From NCBI GenBank assembly GCA_963682175.1, contig OY821774.1:46824201-46888200 (forward strand): a stretch of 64,000 nucleotides of DNA. The letters run 5' to 3'. This stretch comes from Triglochin maritima (taxonomy: Eukaryota; Streptophyta; Magnoliopsida; Alismatales; Juncaginaceae). Every line of letters begins with the position of its first letter. The stretch's first letter is position 1. Below the pieces are notes generated by a model. That model was not told where the DNA came from. It made no database searches and saw nothing but the letters and a program-made list of their open reading frames with translations. The position numbers and the translations under genes were made by a program. Below, piece by piece: positions 12,864 to 24,941 of the stretch.

Positions 12864-13416
12864 GATTGCCTGGCTTTCATTGGAAAATAGATTTTATGCA
12901 TTTATTTATTTTATTGTTTGAACGGAACAACTTATAAAATAAGGAGAAAGAAGGTGTTTGATATAGTGATAATTTTTCGATGCAGAGTTTTTTTATATTT
13001 AAATTATACGGCCTTTTGTGTGAGTTTCTTATAAAGTTTGCTACGTTGGGTTAAATGATTTTTCCACAGTATGTCATTTGAATACTTGTACTGGACGTAT
13101 TTATTAAATTATATATATTTTTGTTTCATTTCGAATATTTGATGACGCATGTAAGCAGATAAGCTAACCGATCCGAACACACCGCTATAGTTAGAGAACA
13201 CAAGCAAGAAATCAAATCACAACACGCAGAGAGGGTTCGAATCTGTACAACAAGAAGCAACAGCGGAGTGGGAAGGACGAAGTAAGGCACTTTGTAATAC
13301 CGGTTTGTCGTGCCGGTGAATTGATAGGTTAACTTTCAGCCCGACCTCTCAGGTAAGTGAAGTGGAAGGCTCCGCGACTTCTACCACTTGTGTCGGCCGG
13401 ATCTGTTTGTGTCTAA
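12864..13416. other. Intergenic, 3' of the coiled-coil gene
   Basis: The first ~250 bases are AT-rich 3' UTR/flank. From about 13150 the sequence becomes GC-richer with a short dyad (AAGTGGAAG to CTTCTACCACTT, 13358-13388), probably the non-coding end of the Copia relic that follows. No gene is visible. Confidence 0.5.
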
Positions 13417-13665
13417 TCATAACAGATTTATTTTGCCCTCGTCGATGAAGTCACGTATGACAAAGTACTTACGATCCATGTACTTCACTTTGTGGTGTGA
13501 TTTGGGATCTTTGATTGGCGAGATAGATGCACTATTATCGCAAAATAGCTCTACTGGTCCCTCGCTCGAGGGAACTACTCCAAGTTCTTCAAGGAACTTC
13601 TTAACCCACACTCCTTCTTTGCTCGCTTCAACAACAACCATTTTTATGTGGTATCTTCTTAAGTA
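13417..13665 (-). pseudogene. Copia RNase H fragment
   Basis: The minus strand encodes a recognisable piece of Copia RNase H: EASKEGVWVKKFLEELG, then ELFCDNSASI and KDPKSHHK, matching the CDN(S/T) catalytic block and following KHIE-type block of the family. The rest of the polyprotein is missing on both sides, and there are no LTRs nearby that clearly belong to it. It is a dead remnant. Confidence 0.75.
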
Positions 13666-13728
13666 ATGCATCTTCAAATTGGAAACCAAACAAGTGTTAC
13701 GATATGATGCAATGTCTTCTCCTACCAC

Positions 13729-14664
13729 ATTCTACGTGAACCTCTTCATCTCTAATAAAATTATTTAAAGCAAAAGGAAAAACAAGTCGTATGAGTGTAG
13801 GTTAGGTGTGTCTAGATTTTGGAGGAATTGTGGGTTGGCCCGGATGGCCGGATATTATAAATAAATTACAGTTTCGGAGATACTTGTTGAAATATTATGA
13901 TCTTTCTTCTTTTAGAATGAAATTTGTTGATATTATTGTAATTTAATTATTATTTGGTTTGATAAAGATTTTGTAGATCAACCAAATCTTTCTATTTTTG
14001 TACGTGCTACAATTATAAATAAAGAGTAATAGCAACCGAACCTTTAAACGTAGATCACCCAAATCTTTCATTAATTGATTTTAACATCGACGATCTTTAA
14101 ATGTTAAAGTAAATAATGTTAAAATATCATAATCTCATTATATCTATCAATATTAAAAATTAGCTTCCTTCTATTATACCATAGAATTAGTTTAAATGGA
14201 GAATTCAGCTTGAAATTGTCGCAAATGCTTTTGACTTGTATCAAAAGTAGTTTCTTATAGCAAAATTAACGGGTCGTCCCACGCAGGACGACAGCCCGGT
14301 CACTACGGCAGGGTCGTCTGTGCTTAGCATGTTTTTAATTTTTTTTGTTTTGATTTTTTTAAATTAATTGTAATCTTTTTTTTTGAAAATATGTTTTCTA
14401 ATTTTTTGATTTTTTAGAATTTTTTCCAAGATCGACCCGAAATGATGTGGAAAAAAGAGATGTGTTGTGATTAAGAGTTAAATAGTGTAGGAAAGAGAAG
14501 AAAGTGGGCTGAGGAGAGAGAAAACTGATGTGAAAGAGATAGAAGAAAGAGAAAGATGATGACCAAGTTGCGGAGGTTATGGTACGGATGATACTAAGTG
14601 GGCTAACTAAAAATATATAAAAAATCAAGTCACTGTTGTGAGTCCTTATTCGTGACTTCACTCG
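13729..14664. other. Intergenic AT-rich stretch
   Basis: No coding sequence was recognised. A GC-rich patch at 14270-14330 (CGTCC/GGACG motifs) followed by an AT-rich then purine-rich tract looks like the subterminal structure of a small DNA transposon, but I could not find both ends or a target duplication. Confidence 0.4.
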
Positions 14665-15148
14665 TAAGGTTGTAAATGGGGCATGTAAAATCCACCCCGA
14701 CCCGCTTAAGTCGGATAGCGGAGTAAAAAATTCAACCCACCACCCGCCTACCCGACTAATAAACGGGGGCGGGTAGTGGTTGTATTTTCTACCCGCCCCG
14801 TTTACCTGTATAAGGATTTAATAAATTAAATAATAAATACTATTTATATACCATATATATATCCTTATTCACTAATCCATAATTTACTAATAGTGTTAAA
14901 AAGTCGAAGTTATTTATAATTTTACGGTGTTCATCACGGTCATGTTTTTAAGGTGCTAATGTATCATGTTTTTAATTTATGGTGTTATGCAGAAAAAAAA
15001 ACAAATAAAAAATTCATTTATCCATCTACCTGCCCAACATAACCCGTTTACACTGCTGCCCCACCCGCGTAACCTGTTTACCCGATCTTAGGCGGGACGG
15101 GAAGCGGTTAAAAATATATTCACCCAACCCGACCCATTTACAGTCCTA
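14665..15148. mobile_element. hAT-type non-autonomous element (484 bp)
   Basis: Ends TAAGGTTGTAAATGG and CCATTTACAGTCCTA are imperfect inverted repeats. The flanks TTCACTCG at 14657-14664 and 15149-15156 are a perfect 8-bp target duplication, the hallmark of hAT transposition. The interior is rich in CCCGCC/CCCGAC and reverse complements. There is no transposase frame, so movement would need a hAT transposase from elsewhere. Confidence 0.85.
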
Positions 15149-15245
15149 TTCACTCGTGAGTCGTGACAACCATAATCTTTTCAAAAGATTTTTATATAAG
15201 GTGTTCTTTGGGAGTCCGACGACCGGTCGGGTCGTTGGGTGGAGG

Positions 15246-15493
15246 TAGGGGTGAGCAAAATTCGGTTCGGTTAGGGTGTCCGGACCGGACCGAAATTTTT
15301 CGGTCCGGTCTTCGGTTCGGGAGACCACGACATTTTGTTCTTTGGTCCGGTCAAAGACCGAAATTTTAAGGGTTAAATTCGGGTTTTGGACCGGATCGAA
15401 CCGAATTTATTCTATTCGGTCTTCGGTCCGGGCTTCCGAAAATTTCGGTCTTCGGTCCGGTTCGGTCCAGTCCCGGACCGAAGCTCACCCCTA
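15246..15493. mobile_element. hAT-type MITE (248 bp), TAGGGGTGAGC ends
   Basis: Terminal repeats TAGGGGTGAGC and GCTCACCCCTA are exact reverse complements, bordered by the 8-bp duplication GGTGGAGG at 15238-15245 and 15494-15501. The interior is built of repeated GGTCCGGACCG and TCGGTCTTCGG motifs on both strands. It is the same family as 58833-59049. It is non-coding; short open frames across it are artefacts of the GC-rich repeats. Confidence 0.9.
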
Positions 15494-15501
15494 GGTGGAG
15501 G

Positions 15502-16215
15502 TGACGTGGCCTCCACTCATTGGTATTTATTATTATTTTGTTTTATATTTAGTTATAAATAATTTATTATTCTGGTTTTTTTTATTTGATGGTTTTTTAC
15601 CCATGTTCGCTCAAAATCGGTACAAAATTACTAATAAATCTCAAGTCCAAAAATATACATTGTACTAAAAAATCCCCGGACCGACCCATCGGAGTGGACA
15701 CAAAGAGTATTAGTCAATCCTAACACATTTTATAGAAGTAGTTACATAAAAAAAATTAAAAAAACAACCAAACATTCCATTAGATAAAAAATATAATTGA
15801 CCTACACATAGGAAGTACATAACTGGCATACTGGCAAGTCTACTACTATATTACATTAGAATACTAAAATCCACCATAATTTATGACCTCATTCAGTCTT
15901 TCTTGGTTGAGCTCGTCCTCCAATGCAAGTTTGTAACATACGTTTAATATTTGATAAAATTTATTTTGAGTTATTTGTAGATATTCACATTTAATTATAA
16001 TAAGTTATGATAAATAAAATATGTGATATAATTATTGGAATTGTGGGAAATAAATGATGTGAACGTGAGAGAGTGTTGATGTGACTAGGTTGAGATTTAT
16101 GAGTGAGTTGTGTTTGAGAGGTGAATAATAGAAATAGAGAAAATAAAAATGTCATGATGATATAGTAAAGAGAGAGAAAGTGTTGATTTGACTGAGTTGA
16201 CATATATGAAAATGT
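15502..16215. other. Intergenic stretch without a recognised feature
   Basis: AT-rich sequence with no supported gene. I see no terminal repeats or target duplications here. Confidence 0.5.
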
Positions 16216-16697
16216 TGTTGAGTAGAAGAGACTCGTAGACAAGTGAAATGTAAGTTTGTATTTATAACAATTAATCTTAAATGCTACAACTTACACTTAC
16301 ATAATATATACTTTGTGAGACACACTCACACATATTCTTTTTACTATTATACTCACTCTTATACAAGACTCTTCTCTATTACAATACACTCTCTAGCTAA
16401 CACAACTACAAGACTCTATCTTTGTAGTGGTGGAGACTAACTCTTGCTTGAGATGCTTAGAATGGAGGTTAATACCTCTATTTATAGTGGTAGATAGAAG
16501 TGTGTGGATAGTGATAAGTTTCTAGAGTGGAGGCTTCTAGATATTATGGAGAAATCTAGAGAGAGAATTATAGAGTAAGAAAACTCTAGAATTGGACCTT
16601 TTTGGATCGAACATGCTAATCACCTTAGATAATATTTCTTACTTGGGCTTGGGCTTGGATTTGGGTTAGCGTTAGCGTTAGCATTGGATTCTTAACA
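16216..16697 (-). repeat. Solo LTR, Copia, same family as element C
   Basis: On the minus strand it starts TGTTAAGAATCCAA and ends TACTCAACA, closely matching the termini of the LTR at 60609-61027 (TGTTAAAGATCCAA and TTCTCAACA). Both share a CCCAAGCCCA block and a TATA box (CTATAAATAGAGG here, 16487-16475). No primer-binding site follows, so this is a solo LTR left by recombination. Flanks are AATGT (16211-16215) and AATAT (16698-16702), a 4-of-5 target duplication, so the boundaries are probable but not certain. Confidence 0.7.
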
Positions 16698-16702
16698 AAT
16701 AT

Positions 16703-17275
16703 GTCTTAGATCATGGTCTTTCCTCTTAGAATGTTTGAAGTACTAATTTTCTCGAGTTAGATTATAACAGTATGTGGACATGTTAATGACATATTAAATG
16801 CCAGTCTAATTGGATCTTCTCTTTGATTCCATGAAATTATTCTATAACAAATGAGAAGCAAAATATTTTGGCATTCCTTTCTATTGTATTGTTTTGGTTC
16901 TATGTTTATATAGCCATGCAATTCTGATGTAGATGTGAATGCCATCTCATCTCACTTTTCGTCAGCACATACGCAGAGGATTCCATTATGTATACGTCTA
17001 TGGCAAACCACTAAAATATTAGTTTGTCAATTTGTGACTTCTACTCTCTTGTATTCGGATTTATTTGGATGTTTTTTTTATAGCTTTAGTATCTATAAAA
17101 CCCCCACTATCAGAGTAGCATCCAAATATTCATTATGGATTTCGGCTCTCACGGGACTGAGAGCCTCATCTCAGTTGTTTTTTTTAGTTAAATCCCAAAC
17201 ATGTAACTATATCTTTGGAGTTGATTTGTAGTATTAATCCGACATCGTGAATAATTCAATTGTGCTAGTCCTGCT
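16703..17275. other. Intergenic stretch without a recognised feature
   Basis: AT-rich with no credible gene, and nothing distinctive was seen. Confidence 0.5.
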
Positions 17276-17348
17276 TGGTGGCCGAGTTCAGTTGTTAAGG
17301 CAAGGATTTTGTAATGGATCTGCAAAAACTACTTTTGATTAGAGATTC

Positions 17349-17387
<39 letters not shown>

Positions 17388-17394
17388 AATCAAT
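17276..17394 (+). repeat. Possible tRNA-derived SINE head followed by a ~36-base poly-C tract
   Basis: GGTGGCCGAGTTCAGTTGTT (about 17276-17295) resembles a pol III A box. TTAGAGATTCACC, about 55 bases later, is a weak B-box-like match, and it runs straight into an uninterrupted C tract ending near 17385. Many plant tRNA-like repeats have this order. There is no target duplication or second copy in the window to confirm it. The poly-C tract itself is certain, though its length may be a sequencing artefact. Confidence 0.35.
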
Positions 17395-17589
17395 AGTACC
17401 CTTGTTTTTGTCTTCTTTTATTCCTTTTCGACCTCTTTCTTTTCTTTTAATAAATCATTTTTGCCAATACTATACTTAAAACTTTGCCTCTCTCCAGTCT
17501 ACAATCCAAAAATGTAAGATTTTATTTTCTCTAGAAAATTTTAAAACAACTTAAAATCAATTATTATTATTTTGTCGAAAAAATTAAAA

Positions 17590-18200
17590 CAAATTAAAAC
17601 ACATAAATTACAGTGTTTTCTCTAGATAAACTGAATTGCTAAACGGCATCCCAAAATTACTTAAAAATCGTCCGTGCGAATGTTTTGATTTTCTCTCATT
17701 TTAACTTATATATCTCTTTATTTCACTCTCCTACCACCACTCTTTCTTCATCTTCATCTCATAATCATCAAAAATAATGTTTCGGAGGTCAGGAAATGAG
17801 CCAGCGGATGCCCCGGTGCACTCGAATCTGGTAAAATGTCTAACTTCTTTTTAGTAATAAAAAAATTAGAGGGCGTCTGCCGGAGCCGCCTCCTCATGGG
17901 GGAGGCGTCTGGCTTAGCCGTCTACCCCATGGGGGTGGCGTCTGGCTTAGACGCCCCTATTTTTTTAATAAAAAATCTAAAAAATATACGGTGTGTTATC
18001 TCAAATTATTTCAGGTTCTGTTCCAAGATTTTTGGTATTAATGATGTAGATTACAATGAGTTTTTTGTAAGTCGGGAAGTTTTACCAAATACCACCAAAA
18101 TCTTGCAACGGAACCTCAAATAATTTGAGATAACATACCGTATAAATTTAAGATTTTAATTTTTTTTTTGGACAGACGTCTCTCCCATGTGATCGCATCT
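17590..18200 (-). repeat. Dispersed non-coding repeat, copy 1
   Basis: The minus strand of 17590-17830 resembles 33980-34170 on the plus strand, sharing TCCTGACCTCCGA, a GAAGA/GAGTG purine tract and GCACGGACGATTT. Next to it, 17870-17960 is GC-rich with repeated GGCGTCTGGCTTAG and dyad CATGGGGG motifs. It is probably a non-autonomous DNA element; no target duplication was resolved. Confidence 0.5.
17974..18157. repeat. Inverted repeat, ~69-bp arms
   Basis: Arms at about 17974-18042 and 18089-18157 pair imperfectly over TTATCTCAAATTATTT / AAATAATTTGAGATAA and CCAAGATTTTTGGTATT / AATACCACCAAAATCTTG. A partial third copy of one arm occurs near 18360-18400. It could form a hairpin transcript. 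Confidence 0.65.
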
Positions 18201-19043
18201 CAGATAACAATCCATTTGATTATCTGCATTTGATTTATACAATGATATTACCAAAAAATAGCTCCGATGGTAACTTGTTTCGTTCATTTATTCACGTCAT
18301 CGATTGTTGAAAATACTTGTATACTTATAAAAAACTCAGTGTAATTTACTCCATCATCACTAAAATCTTGCAATAAAACCTGAAATAATACAACATTATA
18401 GAAAAAGGCGTCTGGATATGACAATTTTGTGGTTAATTAGTCAAGTTATGAATGTTTATGATGATATAATATGAAATACATTTACATGATTTGACATAAT
18501 TGTACACGAGTTTTCCAATACTTTCCAGAATTGACATATTAAGCACACTTTGTAGACTAACTAATTGTATATCTTAAAATTATTATCTAAGACGTTTTAT
18601 AATATGAGATATCATTATGTAATAACATTTGACTATTAGCATACACAAAAATTACACAATTTCAAACACGAAAAGTACACGAACACAATAATTAATCCCT
18701 ATTGAACCCATGACATGATCATTAGCCTTGACTATTTTTAAGACCAAGAAAACTAACAACCATGTCAAGTACCTCCCATTTGGACAACATACATATTCTA
18801 CAACTGCAATTCCAACCTGTGAGGTGTGAAATAACACAAGACATGTAAGCCAAATTAGATTATCAAGCTAAAACACACCTTGAATTCTATACCTATGAAC
18901 ATTGGTTGAAATCAAATACTAACCCGTAATCAGGAAAATATGAAACGAACAAGCAAATAAACCCCTTAAGTATCATCTTCCATCCATACTCACATTTTCC
19001 TGAATCTCCACTGACTAAGCTTAACTTGGCATTCATGATTCCA
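18201..19043. other. Intergenic, 3' flank of the first receptor-kinase copy
   Basis: AT-rich. It includes the partial foldback arm near 18360-18400 and presumably the 3' UTR of the minus-strand kinase copy. No other feature was recognised. Confidence 0.5.
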
Positions 19044-19717
19044 TCAATTTTCTGTCATGCTGTCCATGGTTGCACTTTGTGCTGATGTAAAGGTAGAAAG
19101 TGTGGTAGTACCAGGCAAATCATCAAACTGCCAATCCGAAAAATAGGATGGCTTGGAAGGGATATCTCCGATCTCTGCATTTCCTGCTAGCATGGCCACC
19201 ACACGGGACATAGTCGGTCGGAGCAACGGATTCACTTGGGTGCATAAGAAAGCCACACCGATCACTCGAAGTACTTCATCTTTGTCGTATGAAGACAATG
19301 TTTGGTCTAGCATTTCGAGGTCATTCTTCTCTTCGTGGAGTTTCCATGCCTTGCGAAATGTTTTTTAAAATTAGACTTTTAAAAGTATTTTGAAACCTCA
19401 TTGTAGAAAAAAACCCCGACAATGTCTTTGCACTTCGAATGTTAAAAAAACAAGAGGAAATAAAATTTCTGTAACTGAATTACAGTGCAAAACTAGTCTA
19501 TCCCACGATTTAAATTTCTGATGTGCATAAACACTTGATGATGGAGAAAAATTCGATATCTGAAACATCTTTTGTAAATGTATAACAACACGAAGCACAA
19601 ATACACTGTATTGAATAATGATTTAAGAAAGAAACTTGGAATTATCATATTTTTTGCTTCAGTACGTAGGTGGTGTTGGTGAAGCGTGTAAATAAGAGTC
19701 CCACAGAAATAAAAGAA

Positions 19718-19767
19718 ATAAGAAGCCATACCCATTCAAGAAATAAGAAGCCATACCCATTCAAGAA
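19718..19767. repeat. 25-bp tandem duplication across a splice donor (copy 1)
   Basis: Two perfect copies of a unit beginning ATAAGAAGCCATACCC lie at 19718-19742 and 19743-19767. Each contains the donor sequence GAATGG|GTATGG on the minus strand, so the penultimate kinase exon has two equivalent donors 25 bases apart. Use of the second would shift the frame. Confidence 0.8.
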
Positions 19768-19997
19768 GATACGTCTTATCTTCATTATAGTCATTGCTAG
19801 CATTAGGCCTCCCACACAAAATCTCGAAAGCGACAACCCCGAACCCGAACACATCAGCCTTTTCGGTTAAGTGTCCTCTCATGGCATACTCTGGTGCAAG
19901 ATAACCACTGAAAAAAAAGTCTATTAATCATATGAACTAAGTGAAGAATCAATTACTACATACCAGTACAACAAACAATTTTGATGTACTTCCCTTA

Positions 19998-20261
<264 letters not shown>

Positions 20262-23200
20262 TCAAGGAATATCTATAAACTTAATCTAGTCAAAGCATAA
20301 CAGTGTGACCATATCAACAACATGTATGTCTGGAGAATTTCTTTGAAGACTTTTGAAGTGCGGACAATAGACGGACCCATTTGACCCATAGGTATTTTTC
20401 CACTCATTTCACTCATGCGCATGACACCCCATGGGCATTTGCAAGCACGGAGAAACTACACAGGTCACTGTATAGGCGAACACCTAAGCTAAGCTCAGGA
20501 GTCATATTTTATATTAAATTACAAATAGCCTTTGAGTTTAACAGTAAAATATTTTATATTCTGCGAGTGTGATTGGAGCATGACTTGGAAGTCAGAAAAA
20601 AAGTATATATAATGTGGTTGCAGTTCACAGAGTTCAGAATTTGACATACCAAAGAGTGCTTGATCAAGACTCTTGTTGTCCAAGTACTCATAAACAAGGA
20701 GTCTATTGTCCCCTTCAAAACAACAACCATGCAAGTTCACGAGGTGTCGATGTTTTACTGCTAATATAGTGGCAACTTCTGTAACGAACTGTCTTTTTCC
20801 TTGAAGGGATACCACTGAAAGTTGTTTCACTGCAATCACCCTTCCATCTGCAAGTTTGCCCTGAAAAACACATCAAACCCCGAAAAACATTTTATAAACC
20901 GAGAACATTATCAGAATAATCAACTGAATCGAAAAGGAAGATCACTGAAAATGACGAGAAATTTTAGAATGGTTTCTGATATTAAGCATAGTTTAAACGC
21001 TGGATCAGGCTACAACTTACCTTAAAAACAGGACCAAATCCTCCTTCACCAAGTTTGTTGGAAACCTTGAAGTCACCTGTTGCCTTTCTCAACTCCCGGT
21101 AACTAAAGGTATTCGGTCTAGCAACCATCCCATCTAAGTCTATATCTGTTTTATAATTTATACTTGTTATTAGTAAGAAACAATATAAACTCAAGTGAGC
21201 AGTGTGATTCTATAGGTGCATGTCAGGGTGTTACCTTCATCTGTAGTAAGATGTTTCTTCTTTCTCCAGAGGAAAAACCCAATGACGAGAATCAAAAAGA
21301 AAGCTGCAATACTTGCTACAGTTGCAACAATCAAAGTTCTTTTGCTACCTACTGAAGCAAGACCTGGCGGTTTGTTGCTGACGGTTGGTACGAAATCTGC
21401 ATCATGAAATCCTTCTTAGAAAATGGGAGACATTAAATACTCAAAGAAAAAAAATGTTTGATAAGGTTATTACTTGGAGTAACACTGATAGCCGAAATCA
21501 TAGGCCCATAATGATCGTAAGTAGGAATGCAGCAAGTTCCTTTTCCAGCCCAAAAGAAATGGATTTCGAGGAAGTTGTCGGATACAAAAGTTGTATAACG
21601 CTTCTTGACGGCTCTGAAAGACCACCCTTCAGCTTCTTTTCTTATATCAAAGTCTTTATCCACAAGTGTCCCCTACACCATTAGCATGTTTTTTTCTCAT
21701 AAACTGTAACTATGGATTTACATCTTAGAACATGAAAAAAGAGCTTTTAGGATCAATTAACAGTTTTGCAGATGCTGCAATTAAAAGATATGGATAAGAT
21801 CCTTAGAAGTTGGTATACACATGGAAAACGACATGATTCAAATATGATCTACCGTAGAATGCATGTTTTTTTATGGAATTTATAGTCGATAGGCAATTAT
21901 ATCATAATTTGTCTGTCCAAAAGCATTATCATGTGTGGCCTCATTGCAAATGTTCTAATAAGGCACCATCTGTCAAAAGAGCCTCAAAACAAGAGAACAA
22001 GGTCGAAAATTCAAGGTGAACTCTTTCTTTCAAATGTTTACCTGAATATAAATATTGAAAACCCGCCTCCCAAAACTGTGCCAAGTTAGACTGTTTGTGT
22101 AAATTGTTTCCGCAAATAGAAGTGTTACTGTGTAGTTCCCGTTCTCAAGCCCAAGACCATAGTATCTCAGTGAGGAAGGAGATAATCTTGCCGACTGAAA
22201 TGTCACTGGATCTGAAGTACTTGTGATATTTTTTGAGGTAGCAGCAACAAAACTAGGATTTCGGTTATCCAGAAATGAACCGGCACTACTCACAGCCCAT
22301 CGAAAAGTATCTGTCACATAAAATGATGCAGTGAAAAAATCCCTGTTATCGTTCTCGTAGTTCGTTCCATCACTTGTCGTACTTGTGTTACCACCACAAT
22401 TTATCGCAAAAGAATAGTCTGCAAACAATATCATATAACCATGTCAGCGGAAAATTTGTTTAGAACTTCAGCTGCCCCGTGCTTGTATAAAATGTTGTAA
22501 GGAAACATGGCGATCCAAAAACATACAATTTGGTGATCCACGGCTGCAAGGAACATCCCTCTGCAAACACCTCAAGCCTTTTGGTAAACCGCTGAAATTC
22601 AAGAAAGAGTGTAGATAAATATACAGTTTACTAGATTTCCCAAAGTGAGGTGAAGAAACATTACAAGACAGACCTCTTAGCATCTTTGAAATCAAAGTTG
22701 TTAGCCACCAAATTCCTGCACAGAGGAAAAACTTGACAAGCTTGCTAGAAGTTGGGAATTATATTCAACTAACACCCCCACATAGATTGTGAAAGAATTT
22801 ATAGATCTCCCTCTTACAGACTCTGGGTCTATTACTTCCAACCTAAGTCTTTTGAGTTTGTTGTAGACCAACTAAATTCCACATTACGAAATTGTTGGTG
22901 AGGAATTGAGGATAGCTGTGTGATAGAGGTAATCAAAGGGCCAAAAAATGTGCTTAGAGACATTCTTCAACTATAATGCACGGACAATGCTTTGTTCATG
23001 CGTGTTAGCAGTATCTTATCCACTTAGTAATTTGAAAATACGAAGATACATACACTTTCACCTTCTTTTTCACAACCCACGACGGAAAGCTTCCAGAGAG
23101 TTTATTGTAGGATAAATCACTGCAATGCATAAATAAACTTTTAGTGTCTCTGCAACTAACCAAAACCTCGCAAGAAGTAATTTAATATTTTGGAACATCT

Positions 23201-24127
23201 TTTATCCAACAGGCCAAGTATTTGTTCCTTCAAAAAGTTGGCTATCTATTTGTAACTTACAACAGAATTAAATAAACAGAGACAGAAGTAGATACTATTT
23301 AATGTGTTTCTGTCCGGTAGGCTTACAGATCAATCAGACTTGCACTTATCCGGTCAGGCAAAGTACCGGATATACTGTTGTTTCCCAGATTCCTGGTTAT
23401 CATCAAAACAAATCCATAAAGCACGAAATTCGATTTCAGCTTGCAGTAAAAAAATGTCTATGTTGCTCACAGGGTTTTAAGTGCAGCCAAGTTGAAAAGT
23501 GATGCAGGCAATTCACCTGAGAGATTATTAAAACTCAGATCCCTGATAAGATTAAGGACAACAAATAAGAAATGTTTAAAAAAATTGAACAGGAAAAAAA
23601 ATGCCAATTCACAAAGAACTCAAACAACTCACAAAATTCCCAAGTTTGTATAGCCTCCAATATTAGATGGAATATTTCCAGAAATCATGCAATCCCTTAA
23701 AATCCTGCAAATCATGGACTTCGAAATTGAGGACCAAGAAGACATGGTAGAGAAAATATAATAATTAAGATATAAGTTGTTATTTGAACTTACAATGTAG
23801 ATAAGGACTTCATGCCCCTTATGAAATCCAAAGAAGAGCTCACATTTGAGATGTCACCTAAGTGTCTGCAAGATTTAAATTAAAGCAACCAAACTATTAA
23901 ATCCTACCAGAAAAAAGAGGTGTACATACATATTAGATTATGGAGCGGATATGGATATGGAATATGTATACACATGTCGATTGCACGTGAATATGAAAAA
24001 TGTATATTCATATCCTTACAAAATGGTTATGAATACAATATGGATACAATTGAAAATCAATTTATGCGTTTCTACTACACTTTAAGTTATAGTTATTAAA
24101 TTGCTTAAAAAATTTATATTTGAAATA

Positions 24128-24432
24128 GGAAAAATTTTCAAAATAATCAAAAAAAATAAAGAAATTGTAAAAATATGCACTTCAGAAACTTATTTGGCAA
24201 AATATGCACATTGAAAAACGGCACCTGAAATCCCGTTTTTATTAAGTAAAAACGGTATCACCAATGCCGATTTTTAACCAAGTGAAAAACGGCACTACTA
24301 GTGCCGTTTTTCACCCCAGGTAAAAACGGTACCAGTAGTGCCGTTTTTTACCTGGTTAGAAAACGGCACTACGGGTGCCGTTTTCACCCTATATAAAAAC
24401 GGCATCCGAGATGCCGTTTTTAGCCTAGGGTT
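24128..24432 (+). repeat. Left terminal inverted repeat of the MULE
   Basis: The outer ~95 bases are AT-rich; the inner ~200 bases are a run of short palindromes of the form AAAACGGCA...TGCCGTTTT separated by short spacers. It pairs with 29344-29673 over its full length with few mismatches. Confidence 0.9.
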
Positions 24433-24941
24433 AAAAACGGCACCAAGGCCCCCTTTTCTCCAATCTTCCCAAAATTTTTGGTGTTTCTTCCTCTCCCTCT
24501 GTCCTGCGATTTCAGGTATTTTTACATCAATTTTTGTTAATATTTTGCCTTATTAGTTTGTATTTATGTACATTTGATTGGTTTGGTTAGGATGTGTGTG
24601 GATTGTTTGATTTGAAATGGATTCGATTGATTGATATTTGGTTGATGAGTTTACCAAACTTTGTTTAATTAATCTTGTGTGGATGATGTGATATTGTTAT
24701 GATTAATAATCTTGTGCGGATTTGATGATTTGATTAATAGATCAATTAATCTCAAAAGTCCAAATTTAATAAATTTACATTGTTTGGATTTGTGTTAAAC
24801 CAATTAAATTGAATAATCAATGTTGTAGTTGTTGAAATTAGATTTATTGTGGATAATGTATTGAATTTGTTTAGATTGTATTATTTGAACTGAATAATAT
24901 GTAATATTATTTTTTGTTAATTATGTTTTTCAGTTTCCCAA

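Noticed and set aside
15163..15494. Arg/Gly/Ser-rich plus-strand frames
   Set aside because: They run across the GC-rich motif repeats of the hAT-type MITE and share no protein similarity.
17270..17360. A functional tRNA gene
   Set aside because: Only a box-A-like stretch is convincing; no acceptor stem or cloverleaf can be drawn.
17314..17517. Open frame with a run of prolines
   Set aside because: It is the poly-C tract read as proline codons, with no other protein-like features.
24230..24432. Regularly spaced repeats resembling a CRISPR array
   Set aside because: The repeats are palindromes within a transposon terminus, the spacers are too short, and the genome is a plant.
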